DNA of 64,000 nt, from the NCBI RefSeq assembly GCF_017498565.1, contig NZ_CP071794.1, positions 868,001 through 932,000 of the forward strand, given 5' to 3'. Position numbers and translations under genes: made by a program. The stretch is from Parasphingorhabdus cellanae (GTDB taxonomy: Bacteria; Pseudomonadota; Alphaproteobacteria; Sphingomonadales; Sphingomonadaceae). The notes under the pieces were generated by a model. That model had not been told where the DNA came from. It did not search any database and worked only from the letters and a program-made list of their open reading frames with translations. Below are positions 1 through 9,486 of the stretch, piece after piece; the stretch's first letter is position 1; the number at the start of each line of letters is the position of its first letter.

Positions 1-929
1 CCTTTGAAATGGTCCGACACGTCCTGAATGATGATCGGGTTTCTCAGATCGGGCTTGTCTGAGCCATATTTCAGCATCGACTCTTTGTAAGGAATACGCG
101 GAAACTCTCCGGCAGGCGTGACCGATTTGCCATTGGCAAATTCTTCGAAAACGCCGGCAAGAACCGGTTCCAGCGCCTGAAACACATCTTCCTGCGTGAC
201 AAAGCTCATCTCAAGATCGAGCTGATAAAATTCACCGGGCGAGCGATCAGCCCGGGCGTCTTCGTCACGGAAACAGGGAGCAATCTGGAAATAGCGGTCA
301 AAGCCAGCCACCATCAGCATCTGTTTAAACATTTGCGGTGCCTGTGGCAGCGCATAGAATTTACCAGGATGCACGCGGCTGGGCACCAGATAATCTCGCG
401 CGCCCTCTGGCGACGAAGCCGTTAGGATTGGTGTCTGAAATTCTGTAAAGCCCTGCCCCACCATGCGGTTACGAAGCGAAGCGATGACCTGAGAGCGCAG
501 CATCATATTGGCGTGAACTTTCTCCCGCCGCAGATCGAGGAAACGGTAACGCAGGCGAATATCTTCGGGATATTCCTGTTCGCCAAAGACCGGCATGGGC
601 AGTTCTTCTGCTGGCCCCTGCATTTCAACCGTATCGGCCACCAGCTCCACTTCGCCGGTTGGCAGATTTGCGTTAACCGTTTCGGCTGAACGCGCGGCCA
701 CTTTACCGGTGACAGTGATGACCGACTCTTTGCGTGCGGCATCCAGCATTTTGAAAGCGTCGCTGCCTTCTTCACTGACAATCTGGGTTAAACCAAAATG
801 GTCACGCAAGTCGACGAACATCAAATTGCCATGGTCACGGATATTATGGATCCAGCCCGACAAGCGGACTTCTTCGCCGACGTCAGCAGTGCGAAGCTGT
901 GAACAGTTATGGGAACGATATGCGTGCAT
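1..929 (-). CDS. aspS: Aspartyl-tRNA synthetase, N-terminal part (runs off window)
   Basis: Charges tRNA-Asp (in this lineage possibly tRNA-Asn as well) with aspartate in the cytoplasm. About 309 codons are present from the ATG at 929; the C-terminal part lies beyond the left edge. The N-terminus shows the OB-fold anticodon-binding domain ([19 protein letters not shown]), followed by class II synthetase motif 2 ([19 protein letters not shown]), which binds ATP and the acceptor end. An AAAGG sequence lies seven to eleven bases before the ATG. It is divergent from rnd across about 200 bp. Family assignment is firm; discriminating versus non-discriminating type cannot be decided here. Confidence 0.96.
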   Translation of the reverse strand, partial: MHAYRSHNCSQLRTADVGEEVRLSGWIHNIRDHGNLMFVDLRDHFGLTQIVSEEGSDAFKMLDAARKESVITVTGKVAARSAETVNANLPTGEVELVADTVEMQGPAEELPMPVFGEQEYPEDIRLRYRFLDLRREKVHANMMLRSQVIASLRNRMVGQGFTEFQTPILTASSPEGARDYLVPSRVHPGKFYALPQAPQMFKQMLMVAGFDRYFQIAPCFRDEDARADRSPGEFYQLDLEMSFVTQEDVFQALEPVLAGVFEEFANGKSVTPAGEFPRIPYKESMLKYGSDKPDLRNPIIIQDVSDHFK

Positions 930-1129
930 GATGGACCTTTGATATTTGGAGTGTTTCTGATCACGAAACTTATGAGGGCGTAACACAGGCCGAAAGGACA
1001 TTTGTCAAGGATGAAGCATTTAAACTGCAAATCTTATTCTTCGCATCAGGTTCAGACAAAAGCCGCTGGCTATCGAATTTGTCTATCAGAAATGTTTGCG
1101 AGCTTTGGCGTAACTTGTATAGAACCATC

Positions 1130-2320
1130 ATGAAAATTCATCCATTACTGACTGACAATCAGGATATTGCCGATATTTGCGAACGCTTTTCAACTGCCGA
1201 CTTTGTCGCGGTCGATACAGAATTTATGCGTGAGAACACCTATTGGCCGATCCTCTGTCTGATCCAGATTTCCGATGGCAAAGAAGCTGCCGCTATTGAT
1301 CCGCTCGCCAAAGGCGTTGATTTGAAGCCATTACTGGACTTGCTTGTCGATAATGAAGACGTGCTGAAAATCTTTCATGCGGGCGGCCAGGATGTGGAAA
1401 TCATCCACAATATGACAGGAAAAACGCCGCATCCGATATTTGATACCCAGGTCGCGGCAATGGCATTGGGCCCCAGCGAACAAATCGGCTATGCCAATCT
1501 TGTCGATAGCTGGCTTGGCGTCACGCTCGACAAGGGCGCCCGCTTTACCGATTGGTCGCGGCGTCCGCTGAATAATCGGCAGATTGAATATGCCATTGGC
1601 GATGTGACGCATCTGTCGAAAATTTTTTCAATGATGCTGGAAAAGTTGATCGAAACTGGCCGCGGCATGTGGATCAATGCCGAGATGGAAAAGCTCGCTG
1701 ATCCCAAAAATTATGTGAACGATCCTGAAAATTCGTGGCGCCGGGTGAAATTTCAGGGTCGTAATCTTGAGGCGCTAGGCCGTTTGAAAGCGCTGGCCGC
1801 ATGGAGAGAGAAGGAGGCGCAATCCAAAGATATGCCGCGAGGCCGGATCATGCGTGATGAAACTTTGGCTGATATTGCTGCCCATCCGCCCAAAGATCAG
1901 CATAAGCTATCTCAGGTACGCGGGCTGTCGTCGGGCTGGAAGAATAATGAAATTGGCGAACGTTTGATGGAAGCACTCGCCAATGCCGAACCGCTGACCA
2001 AAAGTGAACTACCGGATCGTAGCGGCCGCCGCCCCAAATTCAGCAAGGAAAACGCGTTGGTCGCCGACCTATTGAAATTATTGCTGAAAATCCGATCAGC
2101 AGAAATGAATGTCGCTTCCAAATTACTCGCCCGCGCCGATGATCTGGAACGGATCGTTGGCGGCGAGCGCGATGGCGTGGCCTTGTTGCAAGGCTGGCGT
2201 TACGAAGAATTTGGCCGCGACGCGATCGATCTAATAGAAGGCCGCATGAGTTTTACGGTCAAAGATGGAAAATTGAAAATGACGCATCAACCGGAAACAG
2301 AAAGCGAAAACGCCGAATGA
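1130..2320 (+). CDS. rnd: Ribonuclease D
   Basis: 3'-to-5' exoribonuclease that trims tRNA precursors and other structured RNAs. From the ATG at 1130 the protein is 396 residues. The DEDDy nuclease core is complete: D29 and E31 (VDTEF), D88 (GGQDVEIIH), and Y154 with D158 (YAIGD), which is the Yx3D Exo III motif. The C-terminal half carries an HRDC-type helical RNA-binding domain. The frame is open up to a TTG at 1079, but the added residues do not look like the family N-terminus, so I chose the ATG. Its stop overlaps the next start (ATGA), so the I78-type lipoprotein is probably translationally coupled. Confidence 0.94.
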   Translation: MKIHPLLTDNQDIADICERFSTADFVAVDTEFMRENTYWPILCLIQISDGKEAAAIDPLAKGVDLKPLLDLLVDNEDVLKIFHAGGQDVEIIHNMTGKTPHPIFDTQVAAMALGPSEQIGYANLVDSWLGVTLDKGARFTDWSRRPLNNRQIEYAIGDVTHLSKIFSMMLEKLIETGRGMWINAEMEKLADPKNYVNDPENSWRRVKFQGRNLEALGRLKALAAWREKEAQSKDMPRGRIMRDETLADIAAHPPKDQHKLSQVRGLSSGWKNNEIGERLMEALANAEPLTKSELPDRSGRRPKFSKENALVADLLKLLLKIRSAEMNVASKLLARADDLERIVGGERDGVALLQGWRYEEFGRDAIDLIEGRMSFTVKDGKLKMTHQPETESENAE

Positions 2321-2625
2321 AAATGCAGTTCGCTCTGATTGCTTTAAGCTGTCCGGCCATAATGGCCTGCTCGACCACGAACCCCGAACCAGCCATTCCG
2401 GAACGCGGCGTGATACCCGGATATGTCTGTAAAACAGATGATCTCGAAACATTGGTTGGGCAAAAAGCAACGGCTGAAATTGCCGCTGGTGCGCTCAAAC
2501 AATCTGGCGCGAAACGCCTCCGCTGGATCGCACCAGACACGGCGGTAACTATGGATTTTCGCCAGGACCGATTGAATATAGAATATGATGATGAGATGGT
2601 AATCACACGCGTAAACTGCGGTTAA
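2317..2625 (+). CDS. Peptidase inhibitor I78 family lipoprotein
   Basis: Small exported protein of 102 residues. The N-terminus is a lipoprotein signal with the lipobox ending at C18 (IMAC), so it should be lipid-anchored in the envelope. The C-terminal half matches the I78 (potato-inhibitor-like) family: GQ near the start, then RWIAPDTAVTMDFRQDRLNI and a closing ITRVNCG, which supplies the reactive loop and a conserved Cys. Family members inhibit serine proteases; the target here is unknown. It overlaps rnd by four bases (ATGA), an unrelated function, so shared expression rather than a shared pathway is the likely reason. Confidence 0.82.
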   Translation: MKMQFALIALSCPAIMACSTTNPEPAIPERGVIPGYVCKTDDLETLVGQKATAEIAAGALKQSGAKRLRWIAPDTAVTMDFRQDRLNIEYDDEMVITRVNCG

Positions 2626-2632
2626 TCAACGT

Positions 2633-4138
2633 TTATTCAATCACCAATACTGGTTCCAGTTCCAGCATATTCGCGAGTTGCATGTGCCGCTTCGCCACCG
2701 CATCGCCGTAAAGCGGTTTCAAATCAGCGGCCATGATAATCTCAAGCCTATTGTCAATCTTTCGCAATTGAGTCTGCTCCAAAGGATTGCGGGTGCCGCC
2801 GCTCAACCGCTGTCCCAGCCGCATGGCCAAACCCCAGCAAATTGCGCGCTGTGTTGCTTGTTCGCTGGCAAGCTTCCCACCACCAGGGAAAATATTATTG
2901 CCACCGCCAAAGCTGGTGAATAGCGCCTGCCCCAGTAATTCTCTTTCAGCGCCGGTGATGCCAACCCAATTGCCGTGCAACCCCATAACCAATCCACGTT
3001 CGGCGCGAAAATTGGGATTGGCGCGCCACGCTACATCGCCCAAATTACAGGCAGCCTGTCTTATCCGTTGCCATGCCGGCGGATCTTCAGCAAAAATCGG
3101 GCTAATCCACTTCCCCAGCAATTTACTATTTGCTGGAAAGCGGGCCTGCACCGCACCCGATTCTTCAGTTGCCAGCAACAGTGGATCCCGCTTGCTTTCG
3201 GGCTTACTAACATTCTGGAACAAAAGACCTTCGCGCGCGCCATATGCAGATACGATCATCGTGCTGCTACCAAGATAGCGGACAACAAAAGACAGCAGCC
3301 ATGCCGCGTCATCCAAAGTCGGAATTCGCGATGTCGAAAGGCCGGGAACGGCTTTCAGTTTTGCCTTGTTCATGCGCGCCAGTTGGCTCACCAGCCGCCG
3401 CGCGCGCTGCGGCTGCATCTCGTAATGATGGATCACCGGCAGTGGATATCCGCTGTCAAACATATCAAGCCGCGCCAACGACCGCCAAGAACCGCCGACC
3501 AGATAGAAGGGCAAGTCTTGTGCGTTCTGATCCCAGCCCGTTTTCTTCAGCATCTTGCGGACTTGCCGTTTCAGCTTGTCTTTCCCCTTGGCCCGCAGGT
3601 CCGCGACGCGAAGGACGCCCAGCGGAAAGCTATACCGCTCAAGCACTTTCCCCTTGTCGATCATCGCCAGTTCCAGACTGCCGCCGCCCAGATCACCCAC
3701 GATACCACGCGCTTGAGGGATGGCCGATAGAACGCCCAGCCCAGCCAGTTCTGCCTCTTCCTCACCAAGTAAGACCTGGGTTTCAAACCCTATTTTAGCG
3801 GCCGCTTTGATCAAATCTCCGCCATTGGTGGCGTCGCGCACCGCTGCGGTGGCGAAACTCTTGATCGAATCGACGTCCATTTGCGTGCAAAGCCGGTAGA
3901 AGCGCTCCAGCGCTTGTATGGCCAGCACCATTGAGTCTTCAGCAATTGCCCCGGTCGCGGCAAGCTCTTTGCCAAGACCTGCCATGACTTTTTCGTTGAA
4001 CAAAATAGCCGGGACCCTTGCTGGTCCTTGATAAACAACCAAACGAATAGAGTTAGAGCCAATATCAACAATTGCCGTACGCCGGCTCGTGCGCGGCGTT
4101 TTCTTCTTCCTGGTTATTTGCAATCCCCCGACCTGCAT
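2633..4138 (-). CDS. ppx: Exopolyphosphatase (Ppx/GppA family)
   Basis: Removes terminal phosphate from polyphosphate; some family members also hydrolyse pppGpp. The 501-residue protein has the acetate kinase/Hsp70 fold: the phosphate-1 loop DIGSNSIRLVVY near residue 26 and the second phosphate loop GDLGGGSLEL near residue 145. The C-terminal extension is the HD-like helical region typical of longer Ppx proteins. The gene follows ppk1 on the same strand after only 13 bp, so synthesis and breakdown of polyphosphate are encoded together. The basic N-terminus (RKKKTPRTSRR) before the fold is short and unremarkable. Ppx rather than GppA is inferred from the pairing with ppk1. Confidence 0.92.
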   Translation of the reverse strand: MQVGGLQITRKKKTPRTSRRTAIVDIGSNSIRLVVYQGPARVPAILFNEKVMAGLGKELAATGAIAEDSMVLAIQALERFYRLCTQMDVDSIKSFATAAVRDATNGGDLIKAAAKIGFETQVLLGEEEAELAGLGVLSAIPQARGIVGDLGGGSLELAMIDKGKVLERYSFPLGVLRVADLRAKGKDKLKRQVRKMLKKTGWDQNAQDLPFYLVGGSWRSLARLDMFDSGYPLPVIHHYEMQPQRARRLVSQLARMNKAKLKAVPGLSTSRIPTLDDAAWLLSFVVRYLGSSTMIVSAYGAREGLLFQNVSKPESKRDPLLLATEESGAVQARFPANSKLLGKWISPIFAEDPPAWQRIRQAACNLGDVAWRANPNFRAERGLVMGLHGNWVGITGAERELLGQALFTSFGGGNNIFPGGGKLASEQATQRAICWGLAMRLGQRLSGGTRNPLEQTQLRKIDNRLEIIMAADLKPLYGDAVAKRHMQLANMLELEPVLVIE

Positions 4139-4151
4139 CTGGCGATCGCAA

Positions 4152-6335
4152 TCAGACTTTTTTCTTGCGGCGGCGCAAAGACAGTCGCGGAACGGCTGTA
4201 CTTTTGGTCAAGGATTTACCACGCCCGGACAGCGACGGATTGGTCATGAAATAGCGGTGCAAGTTGAAAGGCTTATCGGACGGTTTAACCCGAGTATAGC
4301 TGCCATCCGGGTTAAGCTCCCAGCTCTGTTCATCATCGATCAGGTTAGCAACCATGACCTGATCCAATATCTGGTCGTGAACCGTCGCATTGGTGATCGG
4401 CATCATATATTCCACCCGCCTATCAAGGTTTCGTGGCATCCAATCCGCCGAGCTAATATAGAGCGCAGCCCCATCATTCGGCAAGTCACGGCCGTTACCG
4501 AAAGCCCATATCCGGCTATGTTCCAGAAAGCGGCCGACTACAGATTTGACCCGAATATGGTCCGACATCCCCGGCACACCGGGACGCAAGCAGCAGATAC
4601 CACGAATAACGAGATCAATTTCAACCCCCGCATTGCTGGCTGCATAGAGTTTCTCAATCAGCGCAGGATCGACCAGAGAATTCATCTTCGCCCAGATCAT
4701 CCCCGGTTTGCCCGCGCGTTCATTGGCTATTTCACGGTCTATCAAATCCATGAGATCGCTCCGCATATAACGCGGTGACATGGAGATCATTTCCAGTTTT
4801 TCTGGTTCAACATAGCCAGTGATGTAATTAAACAGCTGTGCAGCATCGCGCGCGGCCTTTGGATCGGCTGTAAAAAAGCTCAAGTCGGTATAGATTTTGG
4901 CTGTTACAGGATGATAGTTACCAGTACCAAAGTGACAATAGGTCCGATAGCCCTCCTGTTCTTTGCGCACGACCAGGGAAATCTTGGCATGGGTTTTCCA
5001 CTCGATAAAGCCATAGACGACTTGTACGCCCGCCCGCTCAAGCGCACTCGCCCAAAGGAGATTTTGTTCTTCGTCAAACCGCGCTTTGAGTTCGACAACT
5101 GCGGTAACGGACTTGCCGGCTTCTGCGGCATCGATCAGTGCACGAATTACTGCTGATTGTTTGCCCGCACGGTAGAGTGTCTGCTTGATCGCAACGACAT
5201 CAGGATCAGCGGCGGCTTGCCGCAGGAATTCGATTACAACCTCAAAGGATTCGTAGGGGTGGTGGACCAATATGTCCTTATCCCGAATGGCCGCGAAACA
5301 ATCCCCGCCATGATCGCGTATCCGTTCCGGAAAACGCGGGCTATAAGGCGTGAATTTGATATCCGGACGATCTTCCTCAACCAGCAAATCAAGGTCACCA
5401 ATACCGACCAAACCATCGATACGGCTTTCGGTGGCCCCATCTGTCAACAAATGTTCACGCAGCATGGCCACCACCGGCTCCGACAGGTCCGCGCTCATTT
5501 CGAGGCGAATAACGTCCCCGCGTCGCCGACGTTTGATGGCACTGCGAAAATAGCGGACAAGGTCCTCGGCTTCTTCCTCAACCTCGATGTCGCTATCGCG
5601 GATGATGCGGAAAAGGCCGCTGTTCGTCACGTCATAGCCCGGAAAAATCTGAGCCGAATAGCATTGGATGACGGACTCTACCGAAACATATGTGGCGGTC
5701 TTGCCCGGCATGCGAATGAAACGCGGCAGACCAGAAGGAATCATAACCAATTCACGGATTCGCTGGCTATCAGATTGGCGGACGAGGTCGAATACCAGAC
5801 TCAAGCCCTTGTTAGGAATGAAGGGAAAAGGATGCGCTGGATCCAATGCTTGCGGCGTCAGGACCGGAAATATCTGATCCATAAAATGCTGCTTGAGCCA
5901 GGCATCATTTGCTTCATCCAATTCGGTGGCGGACAAAACATAAATGTCCTGCTCCGCAAGCGCGGTAGCAAGCTGATCCCATACTTTTTGCTGATTAGAG
6001 GTCAATATGTTGCTCTGAGTGGCGATGGCCTGCAACTGTTGGCTTGCGGTCAGGCCGTCAGCCGATCGTTCTTCAATATTCTGACGAAATTGCCCCACCA
6101 GCCCAGCAAAGCGAACCATGAAAAACTCATCAAGATTGTTGCCGGATATAGACAGGAAGCGAAGCCGTTCGAGCAAAGGGTGCGAGCTATTTTGCGCTTC
6201 TTCGATCACCCGCTCATTGAAACCAAGCCAGCTGATTTCCCGGTTAAAATAGCGCTCTAAACCGCCTTCCTCAATATATGCCAGGCTTTCATTTTCGTCA
6301 TCGGGTTCTGAAGTCTGGGGGACGAGACTATCCAT
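4152..6335 (-). CDS. ppk: Polyphosphate kinase 1
   Basis: Makes inorganic polyphosphate reversibly from ATP through a phospho-histidine enzyme. The 727-residue length is usual. Visible landmarks are the N-terminal helical domain (FNREISWLGFNERV), the middle PPK domain, and the two phospholipase-D-like C-terminal domains. These include the region around THAKISLVVRK, where the autophosphorylated His lies, and YCHFGTGNYHP, with the second catalytic His. The start ATG at 6335 directly follows the hdaA stop (TGA then ATG), and ppx follows 13 bp downstream, so hdaA-ppk-ppx probably form one transcript. A long reading frame on the opposite strand is a codon-bias shadow. Confidence 0.96.
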   Translation of the reverse strand: MDSLVPQTSEPDDENESLAYIEEGGLERYFNREISWLGFNERVIEEAQNSSHPLLERLRFLSISGNNLDEFFMVRFAGLVGQFRQNIEERSADGLTASQQLQAIATQSNILTSNQQKVWDQLATALAEQDIYVLSATELDEANDAWLKQHFMDQIFPVLTPQALDPAHPFPFIPNKGLSLVFDLVRQSDSQRIRELVMIPSGLPRFIRMPGKTATYVSVESVIQCYSAQIFPGYDVTNSGLFRIIRDSDIEVEEEAEDLVRYFRSAIKRRRRGDVIRLEMSADLSEPVVAMLREHLLTDGATESRIDGLVGIGDLDLLVEEDRPDIKFTPYSPRFPERIRDHGGDCFAAIRDKDILVHHPYESFEVVIEFLRQAAADPDVVAIKQTLYRAGKQSAVIRALIDAAEAGKSVTAVVELKARFDEEQNLLWASALERAGVQVVYGFIEWKTHAKISLVVRKEQEGYRTYCHFGTGNYHPVTAKIYTDLSFFTADPKAARDAAQLFNYITGYVEPEKLEMISMSPRYMRSDLMDLIDREIANERAGKPGMIWAKMNSLVDPALIEKLYAASNAGVEIDLVIRGICCLRPGVPGMSDHIRVKSVVGRFLEHSRIWAFGNGRDLPNDGAALYISSADWMPRNLDRRVEYMMPITNATVHDQILDQVMVANLIDDEQSWELNPDGSYTRVKPSDKPFNLHRYFMTNPSLSGRGKSLTKSTAVPRLSLRRRKKKV

Positions 6336-6986
6336 TCAATCTTCCTCAACATTCTGAGTTGCTTCTGGCTCCATGATTCGTTTTTCAATCATTGCCTGAT
6401 GCTGCGATAACGCTTCGATTGCAATCGCGCGCGTAATCGGCTTCTTCCTCTCTATAGCAAGATTATCCATCAGTTGAGCCAAAAGCTGAACATTCCGATA
6501 ACTGCGTTCCATTCTTTTGCCGAGATAGATTAAAGCATCTTCAGAGACAGAAAGGCCGCGCTGAGAGAAATATTTCTGGAGCAAGCCCTCTATCATAGCT
6601 TCATCTGGTGCGCCGATCTCGATTAGCAGAGAAGCCGCCAAGCGCGATTTGAGATCGGGAAGCTGGACGTTCCAATCCGACACGTCTCGTGAGGACATCA
6701 ATAAGAGCGGTAGCTTGTCAGCTTGCGACTGATTCCAGAGATGGAAAAGGTCATCGTCAGCAACTTCATTTGCATTTGCAACAAATCGCCCTCCGCTTTG
6801 GCTGGCAAATTTCTCGGCCATTGCGAGCTTGCCTGAGCCATACGACCCGATCAATATCGCCGTTGAATTTGGCCAGCGAGCCCAATCCTCCAACTGCTCG
6901 TGCGCTTGCATGTTGCAGTCCGTTACGAGATAGCCTTCATCGTGCGATGTTGACCCAATATCCAGAGGAAGGGCTATCTGGGTCAC
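6336..6986 (-). CDS. hdaA: HdaA, DnaA-related regulator of replication initiation
   Basis: Works with the replisome beta clamp to stimulate ATP hydrolysis by DnaA and so prevent re-initiation. The 216-residue protein opens with QIALPL, the clamp-binding pentapeptide expected of Hda proteins, followed by a DnaA-like AAA+ domain. The P-loop is degenerate (GSYGSGKLA, no Ser/Thr after the Lys) and the Walker B region is shortened. The C-terminal lid helices include the sensor-2-like RSYRNVQLLAQLMD. Start is GTG at 6986, overlapping the upstream stop (GTGA). A non-catalytic chaperone-like ATPase subunit is possible given the weak P-loop. Confidence 0.88.
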   Translation of the reverse strand: MTQIALPLDIGSTSHDEGYLVTDCNMQAHEQLEDWARWPNSTAILIGSYGSGKLAMAEKFASQSGGRFVANANEVADDDLFHLWNQSQADKLPLLLMSSRDVSDWNVQLPDLKSRLAASLLIEIGAPDEAMIEGLLQKYFSQRGLSVSEDALIYLGKRMERSYRNVQLLAQLMDNLAIERKKPITRAIAIEALSQHQAMIEKRIMEPEATQNVEED

Positions 6987-8311
6987 TGTTCCGGCTCGTC
7001 ACTCCCGGAATTCGCTCCTTGCGCAGCTGGCGTCCCACCGCCCCTGCTGATCCGCAGCGCACCCGATCCCTGTTGAACTTGCCAACCTCTGGAACGGAGC
7101 GCCGAAGCCAAATCTGACAAATTACCCGTGAAAGATACTCGCATTACCGAGACGCCGCCTAACGCAAGGCTGGATGTCGAGGCAGAGGAAACGCCAGGCA
7201 CTGACCGAACGGATGATTCGCCGCGACTAACGGCACCTACATCCGGGGTATCGAACTGAATAGTAACCGTTGTCGCAGCACCGGCTGCAGCGGCCGTGTT
7301 GCCTTCGCCTTCAACGCTATTCGCATCACCGCCGCTAGACGACTCAATTGAGCTAATCCCTGTTTCAGAGGCCAATTCCGCCTCGATTTCTTGCTCAAGC
7401 GCCTCAAGATCAAAACCATCATCTTCGACAATCAGCGATTTGTCGGTCCGCAAAACGCCACGCGATAGAGCGCTGGTGTAGATTTTGTCCAAACGTTCAA
7501 TCGCCTGATTCATCATTGATGGAATGCCATCGCTAGACTTTGTCTTCAACGTGAAGCTTTCGATATATTTGTTATCCGGCCCATAGCGCGCGCTAAATCG
7601 CGCTGTTACCGGACCGCCGGGATATTCATACTGCATCCGAACAATCGGAACGATTACATCGGCAGCTCCGAATTGATCCAATATCATCCGCCACCATCGC
7701 CGATCATGACGCTCTGCCTGCCCGGCTGTCAGCATCAACGATTCGGCGTCAGACCCATATGGTCGGACATAATCAATTGCGCTGTCGCCCGCGCGGAACC
7801 GTGCCCATGCTTTTTGCCATTCGGTTTTATTCTCAAACACCTGAGGAGATCCTTCGCTCCACATAATCGGCAGGACCAGCAAAGGTGGAGATCTCAGCCG
7901 TCTGCCGCCGACACCCAAAATCTGTCCAGCACGGGCGCGATCAAACATGACACCCAACCGCGCAATATAGCGCGTTGGCCCGATCTGCTCCTCTTCCACG
8001 ATGATTGCCGAGACGATATTGTTCAATGCGCTGTCAGAAAGTCCAGCGGTTTTGCCGCCTTGCGTGCGCGCATAGAGCTTGATCCATGCCTTCCGCTGCG
8101 CCTCTTCCCAGCCTTTTTGACGCGCCTCAAACGCATTTTTCCCGCGCGTATCCACTTCAACCCCGAAAACCTCGAAGTCACCGCTACTGGCAAGCGGCGC
8201 GACACCGCGTTCGGTGCCTTCGAGTTGTGCGTAGACAAGTCCGGCAGTCGCCAGTCCAATCAATGCAAACAAGGCCCCAAATCGGTATTTAAAACTAGTC
8301 AAAAATCTCAT
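6983..8311 (-). CDS. DUF2066-like exported protein
   Basis: Function unknown. From the ATG at 8311 the protein is 442 residues with a signal peptide (RFGALFALIGLATAGLVYAQ), so it is probably periplasmic. The body resembles DUF2066 proteins, with the WWRMILDQFGAADVIVPIVR stretch as the most recognisable part. A Gly/Ser/Ala-rich low-complexity linker around residues 315-390 leads to a short C-terminal beta-rich domain ending in a Gly/Glu tail. It lies directly upstream of hdaA with a four-base overlap and is divergent from purM over 62 bp. The frame stays open to 8347, but the shorter start gives a clean signal peptide. Confidence 0.72.
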   Translation of the reverse strand: MRFLTSFKYRFGALFALIGLATAGLVYAQLEGTERGVAPLASSGDFEVFGVEVDTRGKNAFEARQKGWEEAQRKAWIKLYARTQGGKTAGLSDSALNNIVSAIIVEEEQIGPTRYIARLGVMFDRARAGQILGVGGRRLRSPPLLVLPIMWSEGSPQVFENKTEWQKAWARFRAGDSAIDYVRPYGSDAESLMLTAGQAERHDRRWWRMILDQFGAADVIVPIVRMQYEYPGGPVTARFSARYGPDNKYIESFTLKTKSSDGIPSMMNQAIERLDKIYTSALSRGVLRTDKSLIVEDDGFDLEALEQEIEAELASETGISSIESSSGGDANSVEGEGNTAAAAGAATTVTIQFDTPDVGAVSRGESSVRSVPGVSSASTSSLALGGVSVMRVSFTGNLSDLASALRSRGWQVQQGSGALRISRGGGTPAAQGANSGSDEPEQ

Positions 8312-8373
8312 TTCCGCTCTTTTGACGATTATGACGTGGAAATCCACCCACGACTTGTCTAATCGCCTATTTT

Positions 8374-9480
8374 ATGAGTGACAAACGAAATGAACCGGAA
8401 TCTTACACATATGCGAAAGCCGGTGTATCGATTGAGGCAGGAAACGCGCTAGTAAAGGCAATAGCTCCGCTTGCCAAAGCAACCGCACGGGCTGGGGCCA
8501 ACGCGGAACTGGGCGGTTTTGGTGGTTTCTTTGACCTGAAAGCGGCTGGTTATGATGATCCGCTGCTGGTGGCTGCCAATGACGGTGTGGGCACCAAGTT
8601 GAAATTAGCGATTGACCATGACCGCCATGACACGGTCGGTATTGATCTGGTTGCCATGTGCGTGAATGACCTGATCGTACAAGGCGCAGAACCGCTATTT
8701 TTCCTGGATTATTTTGCGACGGGGAAACTGGAAAACGGAGTTGCGGAACGGGTTGTTGCTGGCATTGCCGAGGGCTGCAAAATGTCCGGCTGTGCTTTAA
8801 TCGGTGGCGAGACGGCGGAAATGCCGGGCATGTATGCGGAAGGCGACTATGATCTGGCAGGCTTTTGTGTCGGCGCCGTCGAACGCGAGAAGGCCTTAAC
8901 CGGTGCCCAATTGGCCGATGGCGATCTATTACTGGGCCTTGCCTCCTCTGGCATACATTCCAATGGCTATTCCTTAGTGCGCCGACTGGCCGAGGACAAA
9001 GGCTGGAAATTGGACCGCCCCGCCCTGTTCGATCCCGACATATTATTGATCGAAGCGTTGATTGCGCCGACCCGAATTTATGTGAAATCCTTGCTACCGC
9101 TTATGCAATCAGGTCGAATCAAGGCGCTGGCCCATATTACCGGCGGCGGATTGCTGGAAAATATTCCGCGCGTATTGCCGGATGACATGCATGCCTATGT
9201 CGATGCCGACAGCTGGGATCAGCCGCGTTTAATGGCTTTTCTACAAGCCCAGGGCAATATCGAACCGGAAGAAATGGCACGAACCTTCAATTGCGGGATC
9301 GGTATGATATTGGCCGTATCTCCCGATGATGTAGCCTCGGTGGTTGCTGATCTGCAAGCTGCGGGAGAGACTGTGCATCAGGTCGGCGTTGTCAAATCCG
9401 GCAGTAAAGGCTGCACGGTGACAGGCGCGGCAGGAACTTGGTCGGCCTTAAGCGATTGGACCACGACCCATAATGGCTGA
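8374..9480 (+). CDS. purM: Phosphoribosylformylglycinamidine cyclo-ligase
   Basis: Fifth step of purine synthesis: ATP-dependent ring closure of FGAM to AIR. The 368-residue protein has the PurM ATP-binding loops, including [29 protein letters not shown] in its N-terminal half, the [12 protein letters not shown] motif, and [18 protein letters not shown] further on. It is followed after six bases by purN, which supplies an earlier step, so the two form an operon. No clear Shine-Dalgarno sequence precedes the ATG (upstream is CTAATCGCCTATTTT), so a short leader or leaderless transcript is possible. The divergent spacer to the DUF2066 gene is only 62 bp. Confidence 0.96.
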   Translation: MSDKRNEPESYTYAKAGVSIEAGNALVKAIAPLAKATARAGANAELGGFGGFFDLKAAGYDDPLLVAANDGVGTKLKLAIDHDRHDTVGIDLVAMCVNDLIVQGAEPLFFLDYFATGKLENGVAERVVAGIAEGCKMSGCALIGGETAEMPGMYAEGDYDLAGFCVGAVEREKALTGAQLADGDLLLGLASSGIHSNGYSLVRRLAEDKGWKLDRPALFDPDILLIEALIAPTRIYVKSLLPLMQSGRIKALAHITGGGLLENIPRVLPDDMHAYVDADSWDQPRLMAFLQAQGNIEPEEMARTFNCGIGMILAVSPDDVASVVADLQAAGETVHQVGVVKSGSKGCTVTGAAGTWSALSDWTTTHNG

Positions 9481-9486
9481 TGCCAG

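Noticed and set aside
1079..1129. TTG-start extension of rnd
   Set aside because: Extra 17 residues are not like RNase D, and the ATG at 1130 gives the usual N-terminus.
2975..3730. Plus-strand frame of 251 codons inside ppx
   Set aside because: Antisense to the Ppx/GppA gene; the sequence has no family features.
5157..6260. Plus-strand frame of 367 codons inside ppk
   Set aside because: Antisense shadow of ppk1 with no recognisable domain.
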